From Rhinopithecus roxellana (taxonomy: Eukaryota > Chordata > Mammalia > Primates > Cercopithecidae), in contig NC_044549.1 in the NCBI RefSeq assembly GCF_007565055.1, positions 65,252,882-65,316,881 of the forward strand: DNA of 64,000 nucleotides. The letters are read 5' to 3'. The notes below the pieces were generated by a model that did no database searches, was not told where the DNA came from, and was given only the letters and a program-made list of their open reading frames with translations. The stretch's first letter is position 1. Every line of letters starts with the position of its first letter. The translations under genes and the position numbers were made by a program. Positions 52,804 through 63,899 of this stretch are shown in pieces.

Positions 52804-52897
52804 TTGGAGTCGATGCAGAGTTAATGTTTCAAATACTCTCTAGTATTAGGTTGGGGTTTATGCAGGTTAATGTTTCAAATACCCTCTGGTATTAGTG
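52804..52897. repeat. 47-bp imperfect tandem duplication
   Basis: Units at 52804-52850 and 52851-52897 share ttaatgtttcaaata and ctct(a/g)gtattag, with compensating small differences. Confidence 0.93.
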
Positions 52898-53763
52898 AAA
52901 GCAATTGTAACAATATAACAGAAATAATAAAAAGTAATAAAATGCAATTAAGTATTTATTACTTCAAAATAAAAGTAGGATGTCTATTATTTGTGTTCAA
53001 AATTTCTAAATAGAAAGCTACTTAAAAGTGTCTCCAATCTCTGGTGGGATGCCAATTTAGGCTCTTCAAAACTGTCAAAATAATTTTCTGAAGATATTTA
53101 TGCTGTGTGACCACCTACATCCTGCTCAATCGTTAAGACTCTGTGAAAACTATCTTTTTGGAATACGCCTTCACACTCCTTGATATTTCAATAACTTTAA
53201 ATCCACTTGGTGTCAGTTTTATGAGATTTAAATTCCACCACCATGTCTGAAGTGTTGTAAAACCCCATCTGTCTATTCACAGACATCACTATAATTATTT
53301 TATTTATAGATTCCCAGTTCAAGTAGTTGTACTAATTTAGGCTATAAGTTCACTAAGGTCAAGGGAAAAGTCATTTGTTTAAATAGTACTTTAGGAACAA
53401 GTTCTTGATCTTGCTTTTTTCTGATACAGGATAATCTTTAAATATGAAATTCATTTTCTTAGGGGTACCCAGATATTCAGTGATATAAAGCAAATAATGT
53501 ACATTTTTAAAATTTTGTTTTTGCTGTGTGATTTATTACCAACCTCTTCCCCCAAAACTGAACTGATACTTTTTTTTTTAAGAACGATTTCTATCACAAT
53601 GTCAATATGGATGTCTTGATCATAAGTAATCTACACTTCTTGCATTGTCCCCAAAGGAAAATTTGAGATTAGGGTCCAATCTCTGTTCCTTCCCACTCAA
53701 CCATACCATCTCTTAGTAAGTTTTTAAAGTTTCTTTTTAATTTGGTTTCATTTCTTGAACTTT

Positions 53764-54063
53764 TTTTTTTTTTTTTTTTTTTGAGACGGAGTCTCCCTCT
53801 GTTACCCAGGCCGGAGTGCAGTGGCGTGATCTAGGCTCACTGCGAGCTCTGCCTCCCAGGTTTACGCCATTCTCCTGCCTCAGTCTCCCGAGTAGCTGGG
53901 ACTACAGGCACCCACCACCACACCCAGCTAATGTTTTGCATTTTTAGTAGAGAAGGGGTTTCACCATGTTAACCAGGATGCTCTCAATCTCTTGACCTCA
54001 TGATCTGCCCGCCTCGGCCTCCCAAAGTGCTGGGATTACAGGCATGAGCCACCGCGCCTGGCC
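53764..54063 (-). mobile_element. Alu (Y/S-like), reverse strand
   Basis: Full-length reverse Alu with a 15-bp perfect duplication catttcttgaacttt at 53749-53763 and 54064-54078. Confidence 0.95.
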
Positions 54064-54091
54064 CATTTCTTGAACTTTTAAGCAACCAGTC

Positions 54092-54637
54092 TGTGATGGT
54101 TAATATTGACTATCAACTTGATTGGATTGAATGATGCAAAGTATTGTTCCTAGGTGTGTCTGTGAGGGTGCTGCCAAAGGAGATTAACATTTGAGTTAGT
54201 GGACTGGGAGAGGCAGACTCACCCTCAATCTGGGTGGGCACAATCTAATCAGTTGGCAGCACAGCTAGAATAAAAGTGGGCAGAAGAATGTGGAAAGGCT
54301 AGACTGGCTGAGTCTTCAGGCCTACATATTTTTCCTGTGCTGGATCCTTCCTGCTCTCGAACATCGGACTCCAAATTCACCAGCCTTTGGACCCTTGGAC
54401 TCACACCAGTGGTTTTGCCAGGAGCTCTTCCACCTTCAACCACAGACTGAAGGCTGCACTGTTGGCTTCCCTACTTTTGAGGTTTTGGGACTGGGACTGG
54501 CTTCCTTGCTCCTGAGCTTGCTGACAGCCTATTGTGGGATTCACCTTGTGATTGTGTGAGTCAATATTGCTTAATAAACTCCCCTTTATATATTCATCTA
54601 TCCTATTAGTTGTGCCCTTCTAGAGAACCCTAATACA
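54092..54637 (+). mobile_element. Solo LTR (ERVL/MaLR-like), 546 bp
   Basis: Starts tgtgatggttaatattgact and ends ccctaataca (TG...CA), with an aataaactcccc polyadenylation-type signal near 54570. The perfect 5-bp duplication cagtc flanks it at 54087-54091 and 54638-54642. The family is familiar, but I cannot name it with certainty. Confidence 0.8.
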
Positions 54638-55229
54638 CAGTCAAATACTCATGTTCACAAGCATTCAAATAATTTCAAGTTTTCCATTTACTTTATTTCA
54701 TTTATTGAAAATTCTCCTTATTTTGTTGATTTTGCAGAATTAACTTTTTATTTTATGACTTATTTTCTCCACTTCACTCATGCTCTGTCTATACACATCA
54801 CCCTGTCATTCCCATCCACTTATCCAGGTTAATAAGCTAACAGAACAAGTATTCTTCCATAATTTTCCCTACTTGTATTAATTTATTTACATACATATAT
54901 TCATTTACACATACACATACACATTCATGCACAAATATATACATACATTGAGGGTTTGTCAGTGATTTATAAAATTTACAGATATTGTTTCTACAGCAAC
55001 TTGCTATTCTTAGTAACACCTGATGAAAATTTCTCCAAATCAACTGGAATAGCTCTAACACTTCATTTTTAATGATTAACTATCATGAGTAGATACATCA
55101 AAATGCATTCAACCTTTTCCAGTGTTTTGATAGCCATCAGGTAACACACATACACACAAACTGACACCTTTATTTATACGGGGTAGATTCCAAGAAATAA
55201 AAATATATGTAATTATAATTTTTTAAATT

Positions 55230-56370
55230 ATAATAGAAAAAATTATTTTACTGAAAGTGTGAAACTATTCATATTTCTACCTGGCAAACAAATGTTATCA
55301 CTTTTTGACTTTTGCTATGACCATCCTGAATTTGAGCATCTTTTCACACATTTAATAGCTCCCTGGTTTTACTGTTCTATGAATGGCTGGTACGTTTCTT
55401 TGTTCATTCATCTATTGAGCTATTTATATAGAAATAAAATTTACAAACCTCAATTTGTAAGACATATTTGTACACTACAGATATTAATTCTCTGGCTGTT
55501 ATCTACTTCACAAATTTTCCTTAACATAATTTCCACTGATTCTCTTTATGTTAAAATTCTCCATATGACAGCTTTTACGTTTTATTTAGAAAATATGCCT
55601 AGATTTTCTGAATGGCTATCTTGATTAAGAATGTTTCTCCCTCCAAAAAATTAAACATGTAGCCTCCTAAACATCCTTCAAAGATTTTTATTTTGTTCAT
55701 ATTTAGTTCATTAATCCATATAATAAATTTTCATACGTATTAGAAGGTAAGGGCCCCACCTTTATTTCACTCCAGATGGATAACCACTTGCATCAGCCCT
55801 ACTTACTAAACAAACAATCCACTCACCATCAAATTGAAATACTATCTTTAGTATACAGTCGACCACCCCAAGATCTATTTCTGGATTCTATATTTTAGTC
55901 CACCAATCTAATTGTCTATTTTTATGACAAATCAGATGGATTTGGTTACACCAATCTAATTGTCTATTTTTATTACAAATTAGATGGATTTGATTACATG
56001 ATGTCTCTCTAAATAATGGCAATGAAAAACATCTTTGTCAATTTCTTGATTTTAATCTCAGTAGATGGCCATTTAGATGAATATATATGGGTTTTGATAG
56101 TTTTTGGTAAATAGTCTTTGTCATATCTAAATATTTTATATTTCTATTTTATCTACATATTAAATAAGGAATGGCAATTGAACATTATCAAATGCTTTTT
56201 CAGTATCCATTTAATATAGGCATATGGTTTTTCCAAAGAATTTGTTGACTCTGACAAGATAGTAAAATACTTTAGTAATCCTGTAATAAACATTCCTTGG
56301 TCATTGTTATTATTCTTTTAATACATTGCTGAATTCTAATTTTTAACATTTTGGTTAGAATTTTTAAATA
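55230..56370 (-). mobile_element. Degraded old L1 (L1M), reverse strand
   Basis: Reverse ORF2 landmarks: ggtaagggccccaccttta, cagatggataaccacttgca, agatctatttctggattcta, ggtttttccaaagaatttgt. It contains the 48-bp tandem duplication. No coding capacity remains. Confidence 0.6.
55901..55996. repeat. 48-bp tandem duplication inside old L1
   Basis: Units 55901-55948 and 55949-55996 both begin caccaatctaattgtctatt and differ at only a few positions. Confidence 0.95.
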
Positions 56371-56373
56371 CAG

Positions 56374-56540
56374 TAAGTCCTCATTTAATGTCATCAATAG
56401 GTTCTTGGAAACTGACTTTAAGCTGAACAATACATAATGAAACCATTTTTTTTTCTCATCAACGTTATAATTGAAACAACATTGAAGGGAATAACATTAC
56501 TCAAGGACCTGCTGTATGCTGTTTCACTAAGAAAAAATTC
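56374..56540. mobile_element. Possible DNA-transposon fragment
   Basis: cagtaagtcctcatttaatg, ttcttggaaactgactttaa and gctgaacaatacataatgaa resemble a Tigger/hAT-type relic. Family and boundaries are uncertain. Confidence 0.35.
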
Positions 56541-56818
56541 AAAGTTTCTAAGAACCTCCTGGCTTTGAGGACTTGCAAACAATATTGACTTTTACATTAA
56601 AATTATGTAAGCTTCATAATATGAATTGCTGAGCTTCCTACATTTTTCTAGGGCATTCATTTGGGATAGACAACAATACACATTCATGGTCTTACCCTAG
56701 GGATGTGGTAACTCTTTCACCCATTGACATGATATACTCTCAAACAACCTAGGTAATGTGGACATTCTACAGAATATCACATTGGTCCATTATACCAACA
56801 ACATCATGTTAGTCAGAC

Positions 56819-57221
56819 TGCTAATCACACAGTTTGGCTGTGTGTCCTCACCCAAATCTCATGTTGAATTGTGACCCTTAGTGTTGGAGGTGGGGTCTGG
56901 TGGGCGGTGATTGAATCATCGAGGTGGCTTCCAATGGTTTAGCACCAAACCCCTAGTGTTGTCTTGTAATAGAGTTCTCATAAGATCTGGTTGTTTGAAA
57001 AGTGTGCAGCACTCCCCCTTTGCTGTCTCTGTTCTGCCAGCCATGTGAAAATGTGCCAGCTTCCCCTTCGCCCTTCCATCATGATTGTAAGTTTCCTGAG
57101 GCCTCCCCAGAAGCAGAAGCCTGTACAGCCCATGGAACTGTGAGCCGATTAAACTTCTTTTCTTTATAAATTACCTAGTCTCAGGTATGTCTTTGTAGCA
57201 GTGGGAGAATGGACTGATACA
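56819..57221 (+). mobile_element. MST-type MaLR solo LTR inserted in the ERVL fossil
   Basis: A 403-bp LTR: cccaaatctcatgttgaatt, ggggtctggtgggcggtgat, ctttataaattacctagtct, ending actgataca. The perfect 5-bp duplication cagac is at 56814-56818 and 57222-57226. The pol fossil continues on both sides. Confidence 0.88.
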
Positions 57222-58291
57222 CAGACCAAATAAGCAATATAGGGCAAGTATATTAGAGGCCTTGACATGTGTTCCAAAAGATGGGTGGAAAATCCTAACA
57301 AGATTCAAAGGTCTGTCTCCTAGCTGGAATTTTTTTTTTTTAATGGGTTCAGTCATCTGGGGCATGTTGGGACATTTCCATCAAAGTAAAGGAAAAATTA
57401 CTGCCTATCAAACCTCCCACCACCAGTTAGGCCTCTTCTGAATACTCTAACCTGTGCACCAGGGGACACAAAGGTTGCCAGTGTTAAATGGGCCAAGAGC
57501 AGGAAAAGACCTTGCAGCAGATGAAGGTGGTATGCAAGTGACCTTTCTCATGGGGTCATATCACCTGACAGATGCTATGGTATCAGAACTATGAGTGAGA
57601 TGTAAATGCATTGCAGAGTTTCTTGCAAGCTCCAATGAGAGAATCATAGCATATCCCCTCAAGGTCCTGGAACAGGGACATGCCATCTGCAGTGGAGAAC
57701 TATATACCATTTGAAAAACAGCTCCTAGAGTGCTGCGTAGAGAAAGATGCCTGCTAATGGTACATTACATGATGATTCTGACAGAACTGCCCATCATAAC
57801 CTGGGTTCAGTCAGATACACCAAGTCATAAGTCTAGGTAGGCACAAGAGAAATCCAGCACAAAACGGAAGTAGTAGATTTGGAATGAGGCATGAGCTGGA
57901 TCAGACCATCCAGCTGCATATGTGGGTTCAAGTCAAAAATAAATTCCTGCACCTCATCTTCAATAAGGGTGATGCTGAAAGAGAGCAGTGAATGGAAATT
58001 TTCACTATGAGCAGGGCATCCATTTTCTGTTAAAAGAGAAGTAGCCCAGGGGAAGAATACACATGAACTGACAGGCAGTGGCAAACAGTTTGGCTATTTG
58101 GTCGGAAGCCTAGAAGAAGAGATTGGTAGATAAGGAATAGGCATGTGATCAGAAAGATGAGAGTGGGTATAAAATTTGAAGATCTTAGTTTCAAAACTTA
58201 ACACCAGAAAGCATCTGCAATTGCATTGGAAGAGGCACTAAATACTCAGGTAAGGAAGAACTGCTTGGTCAGTTGATAGCAGCCACTTTTT

Positions 58292-58298
58292 GCTCTTG

Positions 58299-58346
<48 letters not shown>

Positions 58347-58633
58347 TATTAGAGACAGGTCTCTCTCTGTCACCCAGGCTGGAGTGCAGTGGTGCACCAA
58401 TAGCTCACTACGGCCTTGAGCTCCTCAACTCAAGCCATCCTTCTGTCTCAGTCTCCCAAGTAGCTGGGACTACAGGCATATGCCACCATACCCAGGTAAG
58501 TTTTCAAAAATTTTTTGTAGAGATGGGGTCTTGCCATGTTACCCACTCTGGTCTTTAACTCCTAGGCTCAAGCAATCCTTCCATCCTGGCCTCCCAGAGT
58601 GCTAGATTACAGGCACGAGCCACTGTATCGGCC
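58292..58633 (-). mobile_element. Alu (J-like) with (TTA)n tail, reverse strand
   Basis: The tail at 58300-58347 is a pure att/tta microsatellite of about 16 units. The body ends actgtatcggcc. Flanks agcagccactttt / agcagccagctttt form an imperfect duplication. Confidence 0.92.
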
Positions 58634-59090
58634 AGCAGCCAGCTTTTATCATCAGCCTCCATAGGGCTGGCAAAATAAATGCAGGAAAAGAGTAGCAGCA
58701 CAGATGGAAGCTACAGATGGGCCCTAAAGCATGGTCTCTTCACTTAGCAAAGCTATGCCAGCCTGCCATCAAAAGTCCAATGTCAAGTCCCCAATATGGA
58801 CTAGCCTTCAGGAAACCAACATGCCACTTGGCAATAAGTTGATTACATGAGACTCCTTGTACCTTAGAAGGTGCAGTAATACATTCTGACAGAAATTGAT
58901 CCATATTCCAGAAATTGGTTTGTCTTTCCTGTTCAAGCCTTAGCTAACATCACTATCCAAGGGCTTACAGAGTGTTTGAACCTCCAACCAACTTTACAGC
59001 AAAAGAGGTGCAGGAGAGCTGCAGGCACAAAGAACACTTATCTTAATACACTCCAGGACACTCAGAAACTGTCACACTGATAGATGTATA

Positions 59091-60376
59091 GGGTCACTTT
59101 TTATTAGTAGGTTTTATTTTTAGTGGAGTGTTAGGTTTCCAGCAAAACTGAGGAGAAAGTACAAAGTTCTCCCGTCCCCCGACACACATGCATGCATCCT
59201 CCCCAAGTATCAATATCCCCAACTAGGGTAGTACATCTGTTACAAATGATGAGCCTACACTGACATTTCATTATCAATCAGAGTTCACAGTTTACATTAG
59301 GATTCACTCTTGGTGTCCTATATTCTATGGGTTTGGACCAATGTATCCACCATTACAGTAATACACAGGAATCGTTTCACTGCCCTAAAAATTATCAGCA
59401 CCTTACCTATTCTTCCTTCCCTCCATCTAACCCTTGGTAACTATTAATCTTTTTACTGTCTCTATAATTTTGTGTTTTCCACATAATTGGAATCATTTAC
59501 TATGTAGTCTTCACAGATCTGCTTCTTCCTTTTTTTTTTTTTTTTTTTGAGATGGAGCCCTGCTCTGTTGCCCAGGCTGGAGTACAGTGGCGCAATCTCG
59601 GTGCACTGCAGCCTCTGCCTCGCGGGTTCCAGCGATTCTCCTGCCTCAGACCTCTGGGTAGCTGGGATTACGGGCGCATGTCACCACACCTGGGTAATTT
59701 TTGTATTTTTAGTAGAGACGGGGTTTTGCCATGTTGGCCAGGCTGGTCTTGAGCTCCTGCCCTCAGGTGATCCACCCGCCTCAGCTTCCTAAAGTGCTGG
59801 GATTACAGGCATGAGCCACTGTGCCCGGCCAGATCTGCTTCTTTCACTTGGTTATACACATTTAAGGTTTCTCCATGTCTTTTCATGGCCAGTGGCTCAT
59901 CTCTTTTTAGTAGTGAATAATACTCAATTTTATGGTGGTACCACAATTTATCCATTCACCTACTGAAGGATATCTTAATTGCTTTCACATTTTGGTGATT
60001 ATGAATAAAGCTGCCATAAACATCCATGTGGATATTTTCGTGTGGACATAAGTCCTCAATTCATTTGAGTAAATTCCAAGAAGTGCAACTGCTGGATCTT
60101 TCGGTAAGAGTATGCCTCATTTTTTAGGAGACTGTTAAATTGTCTTCCAAAATGGCTGTACCATTTTAAATTGCCACCAGCAATGAGTGAGAGTTCTGTT
60201 GCTCCATGTCCTCACCAGCATCTGTGTGACCTGTGTTTTGGATTGTGGCTATGGTAATATGTGTGTGGTGATATCTTGCTGTTGTTTTAATTTCAAATTT
60301 CCTCATGGCATATGATGCTGAGCATCTTTTCATACACTTATTTTCTATCTGTAATATCATTTTTTGGTATGTTGTC
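59091..60376 (-). mobile_element. Old L1 (L1M) 3' part, reverse strand, interrupted
   Basis: Reverse L1M 3'UTR and ORF2 end: ttaggtttccagcaaaactg, gtttacattaggattcactc, aaggtttctccatgtctttt, gaataaagctgccataaaca. It is interrupted by the Alu at 59528-59830 and continues at 63736-63898 beyond the MaLR LTR. Confidence 0.8.
59528..59830 (-). mobile_element. Alu (S-like), reverse strand, inside L1M
   Basis: Reverse Alu ending ctgtgcccggcc with the 13-bp perfect duplication agatctgcttctt at 59515-59527 and 59831-59843. Confidence 0.95.
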
Positions 60377-63300
60377 TCATATGATTTGGCTCTGTGTCCC
60401 TACCCAAATCTCATCTCAAATTGTAATCCCTACGTGTCAAGGAAGGGACATGTAATCTCCACATGTCCAAAACAGGAGATGACCGGACCATGGGGCTGGT
60501 TTCTCCCATGCTGTTCTCAAGATAGTGAGTGAGTTCTCATGAGATCTGATGGTTTTATGTGTTTGACAGATCCTCCTTCACAAGATCTCTCTCCTTCTTG
60601 CTATTTTGTGAAGAAGGTGCCTGCTTCCACTTCTGCCATGACTGGAAGTTTCTTGAGTCTCTCCAGGCCATGCAGAACTGTGAGTCAGTTAAACCTCTCT
60701 CATTTTTTTTTTAGATTATACTTTAAGTTCTGGGTTACCTGTGCAGAACGTGTAGTTTTGTTACATAGGTATACACGTTCCATGGTGGTTTGCTGCACCC
60801 ATCAACCTGTCACCTACATTAGGTATTTCTCCTAATGTTATCCCTCCCCTAGCCCCCCAAGTCCCACAGGCCCTGGTGTGTGATGTTCCCCTTCATGTGT
60901 CCATGTGTTCTCATTGTTCAACTCCCACTTATGACTGAGAACATGTAGTGTTTGGTTTTCTGATCTTGTGATAGTCTGCTAAGAATGTTGGTTTTCAGCT
61001 TCATCCAAGTCCCTGCAAAGGACATGAACTCATCCTTTTCTATGGCTGCATAGTATTCCATGGTGTATATGTGCCACATTTTCTTAATCCAGTCTATAAT
61101 TGATGGACATTTGGGTTGGTTCCAAGTCTTTGCTATTGTGGATAGTGCTGCAATAAACATACGTCTGCATGTGTCTTTATCATAGAATGATTTATAATCC
61201 TTTGGGTGTATGCCCAGTAATGGGATTGCTGGGTCAAATGGTATTTCTACTTATAGATCCTTGAGTAATCTCCACACTGCCTTCCACAATGGTTGAACTA
61301 ATTTACACTCCCACCAGCAGTGTAAAAGCATTACTATTTTTCCACAACCTCTCCAGCATCTGTTGTTTCCTGACTTTTTAATGATTGCCATTCTAACTGG
61401 CATGAGATGATACCTCATTGTGGTTTTGATTTACATTTCTCTGATGACCAGTGATGATCATTTTTTCATATGTCTGTTAGCTGCATAAATGTCTTCTTTT
61501 GCAAAGTGTCTGTTCTTATACTTTGCCCATTTTTTGATGGGGTTGTTTGCTTTTTTCTTGTAAATTTAAGTTCTTTGTAGATTATGGATATTAGCCCTTT
61601 GTCAGATGGATAGATTGCAAAAATGTTCTCCCATTATGTAGGCTGCCTGTTCACTCTGATGATAGTTTCTTTTGCTGTGCAGAAGCTCTTTAGTTTAATT
61701 AGATCCCATTTGTCAACTGTGGCTTTTGTTGCCATTGTTTTTGGTGTTTTAGACATGAAGTCTTTGCCAGTGCCTATGTCCTGAATGGTATTGCACAGAT
61801 TTTCTTTTAGGATTTTTATGGTCCTAGGTCTTACGTTTAAGTCTTTCATCCATCTTGAGTTGATTTTTGTATAAGGTGTCAGGAAGGGGTCCAGTTTCAG
61901 TTTTCTGCATATGGGTAGCCAGTTTTCCTAATGCCATTTATTAAATAGGGAATATTTTCCCCATTGCTTCCTTTGGTCAGGTTTGTCAAAGATCAGCTAG
62001 TGGTTGACATGTGGTGTTATTTCTGAGGCCTCTGTTCTGTTCCATTGGTCTATATATCTGTTTTGGTACCAGTACAATGTTGTTTTGGTTATCGTAGCTT
62101 TGTAGTAAAGTTTGAAGTCAGGTAACGTGATGCCTCCAGCTTTGTTCTTCTTGCCCAGGACTGTCTTGGCTATGGGGCTCTTTTTTGGTTTCATATGAAG
62201 TCTAAAGTAGTTTCTCCAATTCTGTGAAGAAAGTCAGTGGTAGCTTGATGGGGATAGCATTGAATCTATAAATTACTTTGGGCAGTATGGTCATTTTCAC
62301 AATATTGATTCTTTCTATCCATGAGGATGGAATGTTTTTCCATTTGTATCCTCTCTTATTTCCTTGAGCAGTGGTTTGTAGTTCTCCTTGAAGAGGTCCT
62401 TCACATCCCTTGTAAGTTGGATTCCTAGGTAGTTTATTCTCTTTGTAGTAATTGCAAATGGGAGTTCACTCATGATTTGGCTCTCTGTTTGTCTGTTATT
62501 GGTGTATAGGAATGCCTGTGATTTTTGCACATTGATTTTGTACCCTGAGACTTTGCTGAAGTTGCTTGTCAGCTTAAGAAGATTTTGGGCTGAGACAATG
62601 GGGTTTTCTAAATGTACAACAGTGTCATCTGCAAACAGAGACAATTTGACTTCCTCTCTTCCTATTTGAATAATCTTTATTGCTTTCTCTTGCCTGATTG
62701 TTCTGGCCAGAACTTCCAACACTATGTTGAATGGGAGTGGTGAGAGAGCGCATCCTTGTCTTGTGCTGGTTTTCAAAGGGAATGCTTCCAGTTTTTGCCC
62801 ATACAGTATGATATTGGCTGTGTGTTTGTCATAAATACCTCTTATTACGTTGAGATACATTCAATCAATACCTAGTTTATTGACAGTTTTTAGCAAGAAA
62901 GTCTGTTGAATTTTGTCAAAGGCCTTTTCTGCATCTATTGAGATAATCATGTGGTTTTTGTCATTGGTTCTGTTTATGTGATGGATTACGTTTATTGATT
63001 TGTGTATGTTGAACCAGTCTTGCATTCCAGATATGAAGCCGACTTGATCGTGGTGAATAAGCTTTTTGATGTGCTGCTGGATTCGGTTTGCCAGTATTTT
63101 ATTGAGGATTTTTGCATCGATGATCATCAGGGATATTGGCCTAAAATTCTCTTTTTCTGTTGTGTCTCTGCCAGGCTTTGGTATCAGGATGATGCTGGTC
63201 TCATAAAATGAGTTAGGGAGGAATCCTTCTTTTTCTATCATTTGGAATAGTTTCAGAAGGAATGGTAACAGCTCCTCTTTGTACCTCTGGTGGAATTCAG

Positions 63301-63735
63301 CTGTGAATCTGTCTGGTCCTGGATTTTTTTGGTTGACAGGCTATTAATTATTGCTTAAATTTCAGAACCTGTTATTGGTCTACTCACAGATTCAACTTCT
63401 TCCTGGTTTAGTCTTGGGAAGATATATGTGTCCAGGAATTTATCCACGTCTTCTAGATTTTCTAGTTCATTTGATTAGAGGTGTCTATAGTATTCTCTGA
63501 TGGTAGTTTGTATTTTTGTGGGATCGATGGTAATATCCCCTTTATCATTTTTTATTGCATCTATTTGATTCTCCTCTCTTTTCTTCTTTATTAGTCTTGC
63601 TAGTGGTCTATTTTGTTGACATTTTCAAAAAACCAGCTCCTGGATTCATTCATTTTTTGAAGGTAAACCTCTTTCCTTTATAAATTACCCAGTCTCAGGG
63701 AAGTTCTTTATAGCATTGTGAAAATGGACTAATAC
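60377..63735 (+). mobile_element. MST/THE1-type MaLR LTR split by an L1
   Basis: The left part (60377 to about 60708) reads atgatttggctctgtgtccc to ctgtgagtcagttaaacctc. The right part (63662-63735) reads cctttataaattacccagtc to ggactaataca. The flanks ttgtc/gtgtc may be the 5-bp duplication with one change. The LTR sits inside the L1M copy. Confidence 0.85.
60709..63661 (-). mobile_element. 5'-truncated primate L1 (L1P), reverse strand
   Basis: About 2.95 kb, with the 3' end (poly-A as plus-strand T run at 60709-60717) on the left. It holds the L1 3'UTR and roughly the C-terminal 60 percent of ORF2 (endonuclease absent). Open pieces at 62861-63241 and 62315-62860 cover reverse-transcriptase blocks, with an intact FADD catalytic box in the second piece. 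A TGA at about 62861 separates them, and further stops follow toward the C terminus. The flanking imperfect duplication is gttaaacctctctcattt / ggtaaacctctttccttt. Dead copy. Confidence 0.93.
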
Positions 63736-63898
63736 AGTGTCTATTTGGGTCTTTTGCCCATTTTGTAGTGGGGTTGTTCATTTTCTTATTGCTGAGTTTT
63801 ATGAGTCCTTTGTCTATTTTGGTTAACAACCCTTTATCAGAAATGCAAATATTTTCATAGCTTGTAGTTTCTCTTCTCATTATGTTGATAATGCCCAC
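63736..63898 (-). mobile_element. Continuation of the interrupted L1M
   Basis: gtctatttgggtcttttgcc, ggggttgttcattttcttat and aaccctttatcagaaatgca continue the ORF2 3' sequence broken off at 60376. Confidence 0.75.
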
Positions 63899-63899
63899 T

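Larger units (their letters stand above)
56640..59090 (+). mobile_element. ERVL-type endogenous retrovirus pol fossil (reverse transcriptase to integrase), broken
   Basis: An old, non-functional provirus internal region on the plus strand. Recognisable order: RT palm with the position of the catalytic YxDD box at 56791-56802 (here Tyr-Thr-Asn-Asn, so the catalytic acids are lost), RT connection/RNase H-like sequence through about 58280, and integrase-like sequence at 58650-59050. It is interrupted by an MST LTR (56819-57221) and an Alu (58292-58633). Frameshifts and stops are frequent and no long ORF survives. No gag, env or own LTR was identified. Confidence 0.65.

Noticed and set aside
55259..55624. 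121-codon plus-strand open frame with hydrophobic segments.
   Set aside because: Antisense to a degraded L1; the hydrophobicity comes from AT-rich codons.
62315..63241. Two adjacent minus-strand frames with reverse-transcriptase motifs, as a possible gene.
   Set aside because: They are ORF2 pieces of one 5'-truncated L1 with internal stops, not a host gene.
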